Source of the DNA: Gallionella sp963750775
GTDB lineage: Bacteria > Pseudomonadota > Gammaproteobacteria > Burkholderiales > Gallionellaceae
Length of the DNA stretch: 64,000 nt
Reading direction: 5' to 3'
Assembly (NCBI GenBank): GCA_963750775.1
Contig: CAVVRT010000004.1
Location: 62,001 to 126,000 of the forward strand
Part shown: piece by piece, positions 18,425 through 26,521 of the stretch
How the letters are laid out: every line of letters starts with the position of its first letter
Position numbering within the stretch: the first letter of the stretch is position 1
Made by a program: the position numbers and the translations under genes
The notes under the pieces: model-generated
Databases searched by the model: none
Told to the model about the DNA's origin: nothing
Seen by the model: the letters and a program-made list of their open reading frames with translations, nothing else

Positions 18425-21400
18425 ATGGTTTTTAGTGAAGATTCAAGAGTCAAAATCCCCTGCATTCTGCATTTGGTGCGCCTCGGCTATCGCTATCTCT
18501 CGCTCAAAAATTGCACATGAGATGAAGACACCAACATCTTCCCTGATCTGTTTCGTTCCGCTGTCGCCAAGATCAATCCCGATGTAGATAGTGCAGACAT
18601 AGCCCGCTTGCTGGTCGATGTCAAACTCTTGCTAGATAACGAAGACCTCGGCAAGGCTTTTTACGAGCGGCTCACCGCGCGCTCTGGCATCAAGCTAATC
18701 GACTTTACGAATTTTGATAACAACAGCTTTCATGTCGTTACCGAGCTGACCTGCAAAAACGGCGATGACGAGTTTCGCCCCGACATCACCCTGCTCATCA
18801 ACGGCTTGCCGCTGGTTTTCATCGAAGTCAAAAAACCCAACAACCGCGAAGGTGTGCTGGCAGAGCGCAACCGTATCATCACGCGTAGCCGCAATCCGCG
18901 CTTCCGCCGCTTCATCAATATCACCCAGTTGATGGTGTTCTCCAACAACATGGAATACGACGACGGCACACCTCAGCCCATCGAGGGTGCGTTCTACGCC
19001 AGCCCTTCATACGATGCGCCCAGCTTCAATTATTTCCGCGAAGAAGAAACGCTGAATCTAGCCGACTTGCTGGCTGACGAGGACGACGCACTCGAAAACG
19101 AAGTGCTGCGCGACAACAACCTAAACGTCATCAAACACAGCCCGGAGTTCATCAGCAACAAATCGCCCGACACACCGACCAACCGCATTTGCACCTCGCT
19201 GTTCAGTCGCGACCGTCTTTCGTTCATGCTGCAATACGCGCTGGTTTATGTGAACGAGGCGGATGGTCTGCACAAGCATGTCATGCGTTACCCGCAACTT
19301 TTCGCCACCAAAGCGATAGAACGCAAGCTCGATGCGGGTGTCCGCAAAGGCATCATCTGGCACACCCAAGGCAGCGGCAAAACCGCGCTGGCGTATTACA
19401 ACACGCGCTTTCTCACCGACTATTTTCAGCGCAAGGGCATCATCCCGAAGTTCTACTTTATTGTTGACCGCATCGACCTACTTATCCAAGCGCAGCGCGA
19501 GTTTACCTGCCGTGGTTTGACGGTACACACCATAGATTCCCGCGAGGCTTTCGCCCTTGACATCAAGGCAACACTAGCCGTGCACAACCATACGGGCAAA
19601 GCTGAAATTACCGTGGTCAATATTCAAAAATTCGAGGATGACCCCGATGTAGTGCGCACCGAGGATTACGATGTCAGCATCCAGCGCGTGTATTTTCTGG
19701 ACGAAGTGCATCGCAGCTACAACCCTCGTGGCAGCTTTCTTGCGAACCTCACGCAGTCGGACGGCAACGCCATCAAAATCGGGCTTACAGGCACGCCGCT
19801 ATTGGGAGACGATTACAACTCGCGCGCCCTGTTTGGCGACTACATTCACAAGTATTACTACAACGCCTCGATTGCCGACGGCTACACCCTGCGCCTGATA
19901 CGCGAGGAGATTGCCACCAACTACAAGCTCTCACTGCAAGAGGCACTCGCGGAAGTGGAACTCCAGCAAGGCGACATCGACCGCAAGCTCATCTATGCGC
20001 ATCCGCAATTTGTTGAGCCTATGCTCGATTACATCGTGCGCGACTTTGAAAAAAGTCGTAGCGCACTGAACGACGCGAGCATCGGCGGCATGGTGATTTG
20101 CGATAGTTCCGAACAAGCTAAAAAAATGTTTGAGATTTTCAATACGGTCTATGCATATCAGCCGCAGCCCGCTTATGCCGTGCAGGATTCAGCACTAGCC
20201 ATCATCGCCGCGCACCAGCCTGACAGTTACGCCGCCAGAACAATGTTGGAAAATCGCGTGAAAAATGCCGCGCTGATTCTGCATGATGTGGGCAGTAAAC
20301 AGGAACGCAAAGATTGGGTAGAGGCTTTCAAAGCGGGCAAGATCGACCTGTTGTTTGTGTACAACATGTTGCTCACTGGCTTTGATGCGCGACGGTTAAA
20401 AAAGCTCTACCTCGGTCGCGTCATTCGCAAGCACAATCTGCTGCAAGCCCTGACCCGCGTGAATCGCACTTACAAAGATTTTCGCTATGGTTACGTGGTC
20501 GATTTCGCTGACATCACCACCGAGTTCGACAAAACCAATAAAGCCTATTTCGACGAATTGCAAGCCGAGCTGGGCGACGAGATTGAGCACTACTCCAACC
20601 TGTTCAAAACCGCCGAGGAAATCACACTAGAGATTGAAGCCATCAAGGACATTCTGTTCAGCTTCAATGTCGAAAACGCCGAAGAATTTTCTAAACAGAT
20701 TAGCCAGATTCAAGACCGCACCACTGTGCTGGCTCTCAAAAAAGCCCTCGCTGATGCGCGCAGCCTGTACAACTTAATTCGCTTGCAAGGTGACTACGAA
20801 CAGCTTGCTCAACTTGATTTTCAGAAGCTCAATCAGCTCTACCGTGAGACCTGCAATCACCTCGATTTGCTCAATCTCAAGGACAGCATCGAGTCCAGCA
20901 GCGACACCGCCAACCTGCTCAATGTTGCGCTCGAAGACGTGTTGTTTATGTTCACCAAGGTCAAAGAAGAAGAACTGGTGCTGGCAGATAAACTGAAAAA
21001 TACGCTGCGCAAAACTCGTGAAGCCTTGGCGGATAACTTCGATCAACAAGACCCCAAATTCCTCACCCTCAAAGAAGAACTGGAGCGGCTGTTCAAGAAG
21101 AAGAACCTGAACGAAGTCACGCAGGAAGAGATGACCGCCAATATCGGCGCGCTCAATGCCATCCACGACAAAGTGAAAGAACTGAACCGCCAGAACAACC
21201 AACTCCGCGCCAAATACCAAGGCGACACCAAATACACACGCATCCACAAACGCTTGTGGGAACGCGGCACACTCACTAAAACCGAGCGCAGTTTGTTCGA
21301 TGCGCTTATCGGCGTAAAGCAACAAGCGGATGAGCAAGTGCTGCAAAATACGCAACTATTGAGCAACGAAAGTTACTTCGAAAAAATGATGATGCCGCTT

Positions 21401-21529
21401 GTCATCGGCGAATTTGGTACACGCCAAAAAATCCAACTCAACCCTGACGCATCGCGCACCATCAACCAACTGGTGGTAGCGGAATACATGAATGAATTTG
21501 CGGCAGGCTCGCGCAGTAGGTTGGCATGA
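18425..21529 (+). pseudogene. hsdR: Type I restriction endonuclease subunit HsdR, interrupted by in-frame TGA
   Basis: From ATG 18425 the frame reads MVFSEDSRVKIPCILHLVRL..., typical of an HsdR N-terminus, meets TGA at 18518-18520 (codon 32), and continues open to 21529. Family members usually have W just before DE.TNIFP, so the TGA looks like TGG mutated to TGA. Downstream the PD-(D/E)XK nuclease (FRPDITLLINGLPLVFIEVKK), Walker A (HTQGSGKTALAYY), DEVH helicase motif and motif VI (QALTRVNRTYKDF) are intact. Restart at TTG 18608 would give 973 residues lacking about 60. HsdR cleaves DNA after ATP-driven translocation; here it is either inactive or N-terminally truncated. Confidence 0.75.
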
Positions 21530-21555
21530 CGAAAATAGTGGTGAGGAGACGAGAA

Positions 21556-21626
21556 CCCACCCCCATCCTAACCTTCCCCCTGAAGGGGAAGGAACTGTGT
21601 ACCTTTGAAGGGGCAGGAACTTACTC
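21556..21626 (+). repeat. GC-rich palindromic repeats after hsdR
   Basis: A unit of CACCCCCATCCTAA followed by hairpin CCTTCCCC-CTGA-AGGGGAAGG (21572-21592), then a degenerate second unit. The last unit is interrupted at 21626 by the IS3 element and resumes at 22871. It belongs to the same family as copies at 22873, 23299, 26381, 41371, 41767 and inside hpnE. Confidence 0.75.
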
Positions 21627-21690
21627 TGTAGTGGTCTAATAAAAAAGGACACCTCGATAGGGTTACTATTGACCTAGAGAGGAAGTAAAA

Positions 21691-21987
21691 ATGAACAAGC
21701 AACGCAAGCAATACGAAGCCGCATTTAAGTTGGAAGTAGCGCGCATGGTGGTCGATCAAGGGCTGAGCATCGCGCAAGTGGTTAAAGACATGGGCATTGG
21801 TCGTACCGCAGTTTGTCGCTGGATTGAACAATACCGCGCCGAGCAACAAGGCAAGCCTGGCATCGGCAAACCGCTCACCGCCGAGCTGCAACGAATACGC
21901 CAACTGGAGAACGAGAACCGCCAACTGAAGTCGGATAACGCCATCTTAAAAAAAGCATCAGCCTTCTTCGCCCGCGAACTGAAATGA
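21691..21987 (+). CDS. IS3-family transposase OrfA
   Basis: A 98-residue helix-turn-helix protein (AAFKLEVARMVVDQGLSIAQ, then GIGRTAVCRWIEQY) with a C-terminal leucine-zipper-like helix (LQRIRQLENENRQLKSDNAI). It binds IS ends. At 21948-21954 an A7 run is read as TTA AAA AAA G, a classic -1 slippery site placing ribosomes in the orfB frame, and the genes also overlap as ATGA. A fused OrfAB transposase and separate OrfB are therefore both possible. Confidence 0.9.
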   Translation: MNKQRKQYEAAFKLEVARMVVDQGLSIAQVVKDMGIGRTAVCRWIEQYRAEQQGKPGIGKPLTAELQRIRQLENENRQLKSDNAILKKASAFFARELK

Positions 21988-22862
21988 TCTACAGCATGGT
22001 CAGTCAGCAAACGCAGAAGGCTGACATTCGCCAAACCTGCCGTGTATTACACGTCAGTCGCTCAGGCTTTTACGCTTCAAAGTGTCGGGCTAACAAGCCT
22101 AGATTGTGCCGCGCCAGCGTTCAGGTCAAAGCCGCTTTCACCAGCAGTCACCAGGCTTACGGCAGCCGTCGTATCGTGCAGGAATTACAGGCACAAGGCG
22201 TGGCTATTGGACGTTTTAAAGTGCGTCGTTTAATGCGTGAAGCAGGGCTTAAGCCCGTGTGGAAGCGTAAGTTTGTTAATACCACCGACAGCAAACATGA
22301 TTTACCCGTGGCAGAGAACCTCTTGGCGCGGCAATTTAACCCACCGCTGTCGAATCAAGCGTGGACCTCTGACATCACCTACATCCGCACCAAGACGGGC
22401 TGGTTGTATTTGGCGGCGGTGATGGAATTACATTCGCGCAAAATCATCGGCTGGGCGATGGACGCGACCATGCCAGCGGAGCTGGTGTGCCGAGCATTGC
22501 GCATGGCGATTGGGCAACGACAACCGCAAACTGGCTTGATTCTGCATTCAGACCGAGGCAGCCAATACGCGAGTGGTGAATATCAAGCGTTGCTCAAGCA
22601 GCACGGCATGATTTGCAGCATGAGCCGTAAGGGAAATTGCTGGGACAACGCGGTGATGGAGCGGTTCTTCTTGAATCTGAAGATGGAGCGGGTATGGCAA
22701 CGGGAATATGCGAATCAGTTGGAAGCGAGGAAAGACGTGACGGACTATATCGTGGGGTTTTATAACTGCGTGAGACGACACGCGGCGTTAGGCAATGTCG
22801 CGCCGATTGTGTTTGAGCAGCAAGCAGCAAAATGTCCTATCGTCGTGTCCGAAATTACTTGA
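21984..22862 (+). CDS. IS3-family transposase OrfB (DDE integrase core)
   Basis: A 292-residue transposase subunit. The N-terminal HTH_21 region (CRVLHVSRSGFYASKCR) precedes the rve integrase core with catalytic residues in WTSDITYIRTK (first Asp), LILHSDRGSQYAS (second Asp) and NCWDNAVMERFFLNLK (Glu). No stop or frameshift is seen, so the element looks transposition-competent. The ATG overlaps the orfA stop by 4 bases. Confidence 0.92.
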   Translation: MIYSMVSQQTQKADIRQTCRVLHVSRSGFYASKCRANKPRLCRASVQVKAAFTSSHQAYGSRRIVQELQAQGVAIGRFKVRRLMREAGLKPVWKRKFVNTTDSKHDLPVAENLLARQFNPPLSNQAWTSDITYIRTKTGWLYLAAVMELHSRKIIGWAMDATMPAELVCRALRMAIGQRQPQTGLILHSDRGSQYASGEYQALLKQHGMICSMSRKGNCWDNAVMERFFLNLKMERVWQREYANQLEARKDVTDYIVGFYNCVRRHAALGNVAPIVFEQQAAKCPIVVSEIT

Positions 22863-22870
22863 CCACTACA

Positions 22871-22910
22871 CTCCCTCCCCTTCAAGGGGAGGGCTGGGGT
22901 GGGGATGGGG
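22871..22910 (+). repeat. Palindromic repeat upstream of first DUF559 gene
   Basis: Hairpin CCCTCCCC-TTCA-AGGGGAGGG (22873-22893) followed by CTGGGGTGGGGATGGGG. It is the inverted counterpart of the repeat that follows the DUF559 gene at 23299, so the gene is bracketed by copies facing each other. Its left end adjoins the IS right end. Confidence 0.75.
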
Positions 22911-22934
22911 TAAAAAGTTGATACGGGGTAAAAG

Positions 22935-23315
22935 ATGAAAGCTCAAACAAACCGCGCGATTATCGGCGGGCAGCTCCCACGAAAACTGCGCAACCACATG
23001 ACCGATGCGGAACTGCGCTTATGGCAACGGCTACGCAGTCGGCAATTGGCTGGTTGTAAATTCCGCCGTCAGCATCCGTACATGGATTTCGTATTGGACT
23101 TTGTCTGTCTGGAAAAGTGTTTGATTGTTGAAGTCGATGGCGGGCAACATTTAGACAACGAGCGAGATCAAGAACGAGACAGACGTTTGCAGGAAGCAGG
23201 ATTTCAGGTATTGAGATTCTGGAACAACCAAGTTTTACAAGAAACGGATGCGGTGGTTGAGGTTATTTGGACGGTTTTGCAGAACAAGGCTACTTTAGCC
23301 CCATCCCCCACCTAG
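22935..23315 (+). CDS. DUF559 domain protein (Vsr/endonuclease-fold)
   Basis: A 126-residue protein of the DUF559 family, related in fold to the very-short-patch repair endonuclease Vsr. Conserved stretches are TDAELRLWQRLRSRQL, GCKFRRQHPYMDFVLDFVC, LIVEVDGGQH (acidic catalytic-type residues) and QVLRFWNNQVL. The last residues (APSPT) and the TAG stop are encoded by the flanking repeat CCCCATCCCCCACCTAG. It lies between hsdR and hsdM. The biological function of the family is not established; nuclease activity is inference from the fold. Confidence 0.82.
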   Translation: MKAQTNRAIIGGQLPRKLRNHMTDAELRLWQRLRSRQLAGCKFRRQHPYMDFVLDFVCLEKCLIVEVDGGQHLDNERDQERDRRLQEAGFQVLRFWNNQVLQETDAVVEVIWTVLQNKATLAPSPT

Positions 23316-23507
23316 CCTCCCCCTTGAAGGGGGAGGAACGTTACCCCCTCCTCTTTAAGGGGAAGAAACGTTACCCCCTCCTCTTTAAGGGGAAGAAACT
23401 TTACTCCCTCCTCTTTAAGGGGAAGAAACTTTACTCCCTCCTCTTTAAGGGGAAGAAACTTTACTCCCTCCCCTTCAAGGGGAGGGCTGGGGTGGGGATG
23501 GGGTAAA
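23299..23507 (+). repeat. Palindromic repeat plus tandem array of four 30-bp units
   Basis: Starts with CCCCATCCCCCACCTAGC and hairpin CCTCCCCCTTGAAGGGGGAGG (23316-23336). Four contiguous 30-bp units follow at 23340, 23370, 23400 and 23430: two start GTTACCCCCTCC, two TTTACTCCCTCC, and all end AAGGGGAAGAAAC. A final unit (23460-23507) ends in the opposite-facing form GGGGAGGGCTGGGGTGGGG. There are no spacers, so it is not a CRISPR array. The array keeps an open frame because 30 is divisible by 3, but I see no gene in it. Confidence 0.85.
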
Positions 23508-23560
23508 TGTTCGAGATATGATTAACAGTACGACACCACCAACAAAACAGGAGCACTTAC

Positions 23561-25189
23561 TTGATTACGCAAGATTTTGAAAAACGCACACGGCTACTCA
23601 TCGACAGTCTCAAGGGAATCTGTGCCGCTTATGGTCTGGGCAACGATGGCAATGAATTCAAAATCATCACGCAGGTTTTTCTCTACAAATTTCTCAACGA
23701 CAAGTTTGCTTTTGAAGCCAAGAAAATCCGCCCCGACCTAGCAGAAAACTGGGAGCAGGCGATTGCCCAGTTGAGTGCGGATGAGTTGGAAATGTTGCAA
23801 ATGCAGATGGGTGCGGACACTGCGCGCCTCAAGCCTGAACACTTCATCGCGCACTTGTTTGGTCGCCAGAACGCGCCCGATTTCGCCAAACTGTTTGACA
23901 ACACGCTGCGCGACATCGCTATCAGCAACAACGATATTTTCGCGGTTAAAACTGACGGTGGCGCGAAGGTCACGCTGTTCGACCGCGTCAGCGAATACAT
24001 CACCGACACCGCCAAGCGCGATGCCTTCTGCCGCGCTGTCATCAACAAGCTGGTGGAGTTCAGCTTCGAGCGCATCTTCACGCAAAAATATGACTTTTAC
24101 GCCGCACTATTTGAATACCTCATCAAGGATTACAACAAAGACAGCGGCGGCAAATATGCCGAGTACTACACCCCGCACGCCGTCGCCAAAATCATGGCGG
24201 CGATCCTCGTGCCAGAAGCGCAACGCGGCAAGGTCAGCAACGTCAGTTGCTACGATCCGTCGGCGGGCTCTGGCACGCTGTTAATGAACCTCGCCCACGC
24301 CATCGGCGCGCAACGCTGCGCTATTTTTTCGCAGGACATCTCGCAAAAATCTTCCAGCCTGCTGCGCCTGAATTTGATTTTGAACAATCTGGTGCACTCC
24401 ATCCCCAACATCATCCAAGGCAACACCATGCTGCACCCGTACCATAAGGCGGGTAAGGCACTCAAGCAGTTCGACTACATCGTATCCAACCCGCCATTCA
24501 AGATGGATTTCAGCGATTTTCGCAATGCGCTGGACAGCAAGGAACATCACGAACGTTTCTTTGCGGGCATACCGAATGTGCCCAAAATGGCGTTAGATAA
24601 AATGGCGATCTACCAGCTTTTTTTGCAGCACATTATTTTTTCGCTCAAGCCCGGTGGCAAAGCGGCGGTGGTCGTCCCCACCGGATTTATCACCGCGCAA
24701 AGCGGCATTGATAGAAAAATCCGCGAGCATCTGGTGGACAACAAAATGCTCGCGGGCGTGGTGTCCATGCCCAGCAACATCTTCGCCACCACTGGCACGA
24801 ATGTATCCATCCTGTTTATTGACGCGGCAAATAAACAAGGCGTGGTGCTGTTGGATGCCTCCAATCTCGGCACTAAAGTGAAAGACGGCAAGAACCAAAA
24901 GACCCTGCTCTCCGAGGCTGAAGAAGACCGCATCATCGCCACTTTTAATGGCAAAGAGGCGGTGGAAGATTTCTCGGTGGTGGTGAGTTACGACGACATC
25001 GCCGCCAAAAATTACAGCTTGAGCGCGGGGCAGTATTTCGAGGTGCGTATCGAGTATTCCGCACTCACGCCCGCGCAGTTCGCCACCAAGATGCAAGGCT
25101 TTACCGTCAATCTGGACACGCTGTTTAGGGAATCGGCGGGACTGGAAAAAGAGATTAAAAAGCAGTTGGCGGGGTTGCGGTATGAGTAA
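23561..25189 (+). CDS. hsdM: Type I restriction-modification DNA methyltransferase subunit HsdM
   Basis: The N6-adenine methyltransferase subunit, 542 residues. The start is TTG 23561, with AGGAG 7 bases upstream and the family-type N-terminus ITQDFEKRTRLLIDSLKGIC. The HsdM N-terminal domain covers about 8-150; the N6_Mtase domain has EYYTPHAVAKIM, the SAM motif CYDPSAGSGTLLMNLAH and the catalytic motif DYIVSNPPFKMDFSD. No disruption is seen. It overlaps hsdS by 8 bases. With hsdR damaged, HsdM-HsdS could still act as a solitary methyltransferase. Confidence 0.93.
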   Translation: MITQDFEKRTRLLIDSLKGICAAYGLGNDGNEFKIITQVFLYKFLNDKFAFEAKKIRPDLAENWEQAIAQLSADELEMLQMQMGADTARLKPEHFIAHLFGRQNAPDFAKLFDNTLRDIAISNNDIFAVKTDGGAKVTLFDRVSEYITDTAKRDAFCRAVINKLVEFSFERIFTQKYDFYAALFEYLIKDYNKDSGGKYAEYYTPHAVAKIMAAILVPEAQRGKVSNVSCYDPSAGSGTLLMNLAHAIGAQRCAIFSQDISQKSSSLLRLNLILNNLVHSIPNIIQGNTMLHPYHKAGKALKQFDYIVSNPPFKMDFSDFRNALDSKEHHERFFAGIPNVPKMALDKMAIYQLFLQHIIFSLKPGGKAAVVVPTGFITAQSGIDRKIREHLVDNKMLAGVVSMPSNIFATTGTNVSILFIDAANKQGVVLLDASNLGTKVKDGKNQKTLLSEAEEDRIIATFNGKEAVEDFSVVVSYDDIAAKNYSLSAGQYFEVRIEYSALTPAQFATKMQGFTVNLDTLFRESAGLEKEIKKQLAGLRYE

Positions 25190-26375
25190 TGACTTCCGAC
25201 TGGGAACGCTTAATCAACTGATAGATTTTCGCAATGGGAAAGCTATCAAGAAATCAAATGGTGGCATTCCAATTTATGGCGGAAACGGAGTACTTGGCTA
25301 CTCTGACAAATCAAACTACGAGAACACTCTGATAGTAGGTCGCGTAGGCGCATATTGCGGCAGCGTTCATATTGAGACGGAAAAATGCTGGGTCTCTGAT
25401 AATGCTATCGCAGGTTTACCGAAGGCTGGTTATAACAACGAATACAACTATTACCTCCTCAAATCACTACGATTAAACGAGCAACGAATTGGCTCAAGCC
25501 AGCCTCTACTCACACAGGGAATTCTCAATAACATTCAAGTTAAGATTCAATTTAATTCAAAGCAACAAGACAAAATCGCCGCCGTCCTCTCCGCCCTCGA
25601 TGCCAAGATAGCCTGCAACAACCGCATCAACGCCGAGCTGGAGGCGATGGCGAAGACGCTGTACGACTACTGGTTTGTGCAGTTCGATTTCCCCTACGAC
25701 TTCGCACTAGGCAAACCCGATACCAACGGCAAACCCTACCGCACCAGCGGCGGAAAAATGACCTACAACCCCACCCTGAAACGCGAGATTCCGGCGGGGT
25801 GGGAAGCTAATTCACTTGGAAGATTTGAACCCAATATTGTTACTGGAAAGACACCATCTAAAACACAACCAGAATATTTTAATGGGTCTGTGCCGTTTAT
25901 AACGATTGGGGATATTAGAGGTAATACCTTTATCGTCAAGACAGAAGAGTCTCTCAGTTTTGAAGGTGCTAACTCGCAAAAAAATAAGTATCTGCCTGAA
26001 AATGCACTTTGCGTTACCTGTATTGCTAGCCCTGGATTGGTTGGATTTGTCACAGAAAGAGCGCAGACAAATCAGCAAATCAACTCACTGATTTGTGAAC
26101 AGGATTACACCCGCTACTTTCTTTACTTTGCGATTAGCGGATATTTTTCTGGTGCGAAAGCTAAAACAGGAAATACTTTCGCAAACATGAATAAAAGTGA
26201 TTTTTCGGATATATCAATCATTGAGCCGAGCCAATATGCCCTTGAACTTTTCCACAATAAAGTGCTGCCAATGTTCGAGAGCATTAAGTCTAGATCCAAA
26301 GAAAACCAGCACCTCACCCAACTCCGCGACTGGCTGCTGCCCATGCTGATGAACGGTCAAGTCACGGTGGCGTGA
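25182..26375 (+). CDS. hsdS: Type I restriction-modification specificity subunit HsdS
   Basis: A 397-residue DNA specificity subunit with two target-recognition domains. TRD1 (about 1-125) has GIPIYGGNGVLGYSDKSNYE; the central conserved helix is KQQDKIAAVLSALDAKIACN followed by AMAKTLYDYWFVQFDFPYDF. TRD2 (about 205-345) starts IPAGWEANSLGRFEP, and the second conserved helix is near the C-terminus (HLTQLRDWLLPMLMNGQV). It is full length and ends in repeat-rich DNA. Target sequence cannot be inferred. Confidence 0.92.
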   Translation: MSNDFRLGTLNQLIDFRNGKAIKKSNGGIPIYGGNGVLGYSDKSNYENTLIVGRVGAYCGSVHIETEKCWVSDNAIAGLPKAGYNNEYNYYLLKSLRLNEQRIGSSQPLLTQGILNNIQVKIQFNSKQQDKIAAVLSALDAKIACNNRINAELEAMAKTLYDYWFVQFDFPYDFALGKPDTNGKPYRTSGGKMTYNPTLKREIPAGWEANSLGRFEPNIVTGKTPSKTQPEYFNGSVPFITIGDIRGNTFIVKTEESLSFEGANSQKNKYLPENALCVTCIASPGLVGFVTERAQTNQQINSLICEQDYTRYFLYFAISGYFSGAKAKTGNTFANMNKSDFSDISIIEPSQYALELFHNKVLPMFESIKSRSKENQHLTQLRDWLLPMLMNGQVTVA

Positions 26376-26380
26376 AGAAA

Positions 26381-26460
26381 CACCCCCATCCCCCACCTAG
26401 TTGCCCCCGCGCTTCGCTTGCCCCCTTGAAGGGGGAGGAACTATGCTCCCTCCCCTTCAC
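26381..26460 (+). repeat. Palindromic repeats after hsdS
   Basis: CACCCCCATCCCCCACCTAG followed by an insert CCCCGCGCTTCGCTTG and the hairpin CCCCCTTGAAGGGGGAGG, then a truncated unit CTCCCTCCCCTTCA. Same family and orientation as the copy at 21556 after hsdR, so the hsd locus is dotted with copies at each gene-module boundary. Confidence 0.75.
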
Positions 26461-26465
26461 AAAAT

Positions 26466-26498
26466 AAAAAAGCCAACTGCACTCCCAGTTGGCTTTTT
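26466..26498. terminator. Bidirectional terminator between hsdS and ppiD
   Basis: AAAAAAGCCAACTG-CACTCC-CAGTTGGCTTTTT: an 8-9 bp GC stem with A-run and T-run, placed between convergent genes hsdS (plus) and ppiD (minus). It can serve both. Confidence 0.88.
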
Positions 26499-26521
26499 CT
26501 TGTGGCTAGTTTCTTTCTTAG

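Larger units (their letters stand above)
21627..22870 (+). mobile_element. IS3-family insertion sequence (1244 bp)
   Basis: Terminal inverted repeats start TGTAGTGGTC on both sides (left TGTAGTGGTCTAATAA, right reverse complement TGTAGTGGTCAAGTAA), with GGACAC conserved further in. The 3-bp direct repeat CTC flanks it (21624-21626 and 22871-22873). It contains orfA and orfB with an intact DDE catalytic triad. Removing the IS and one CTC restores ACTTACTCCCTCCCCTTCAA, which matches the nearby repeat unit, so the insertion site is certain. Confidence 0.93.

Noticed and set aside
20774..21355. 193-codon minus-strand frame inside hsdR
   Set aside because: Antisense shadow of the coiled C-terminal region of HsdR; Leu/Phe-rich translation follows from Lys/Glu codons on the other strand.
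18425..21529. TGA recoded as Trp or selenocysteine in hsdR
   Set aside because: Many other genes in the window end normally at TGA, no selenocysteine-type insertion structure was seen, and HsdR is not a selenoprotein family; a point mutation is simpler.
23267..23506. 79-codon frame across the repeat array (YPLLFKGKK repeats)
   Set aside because: The frame stays open only because the repeat unit is 30 bp; it overlaps the DUF559 gene in another frame and has no ribosome site.
23340..23507. Tandem repeats resembling a CRISPR array
   Set aside because: The 30-bp units are contiguous without spacers, the unit belongs to a GC-rich palindromic family found elsewhere, and no cas genes are present.
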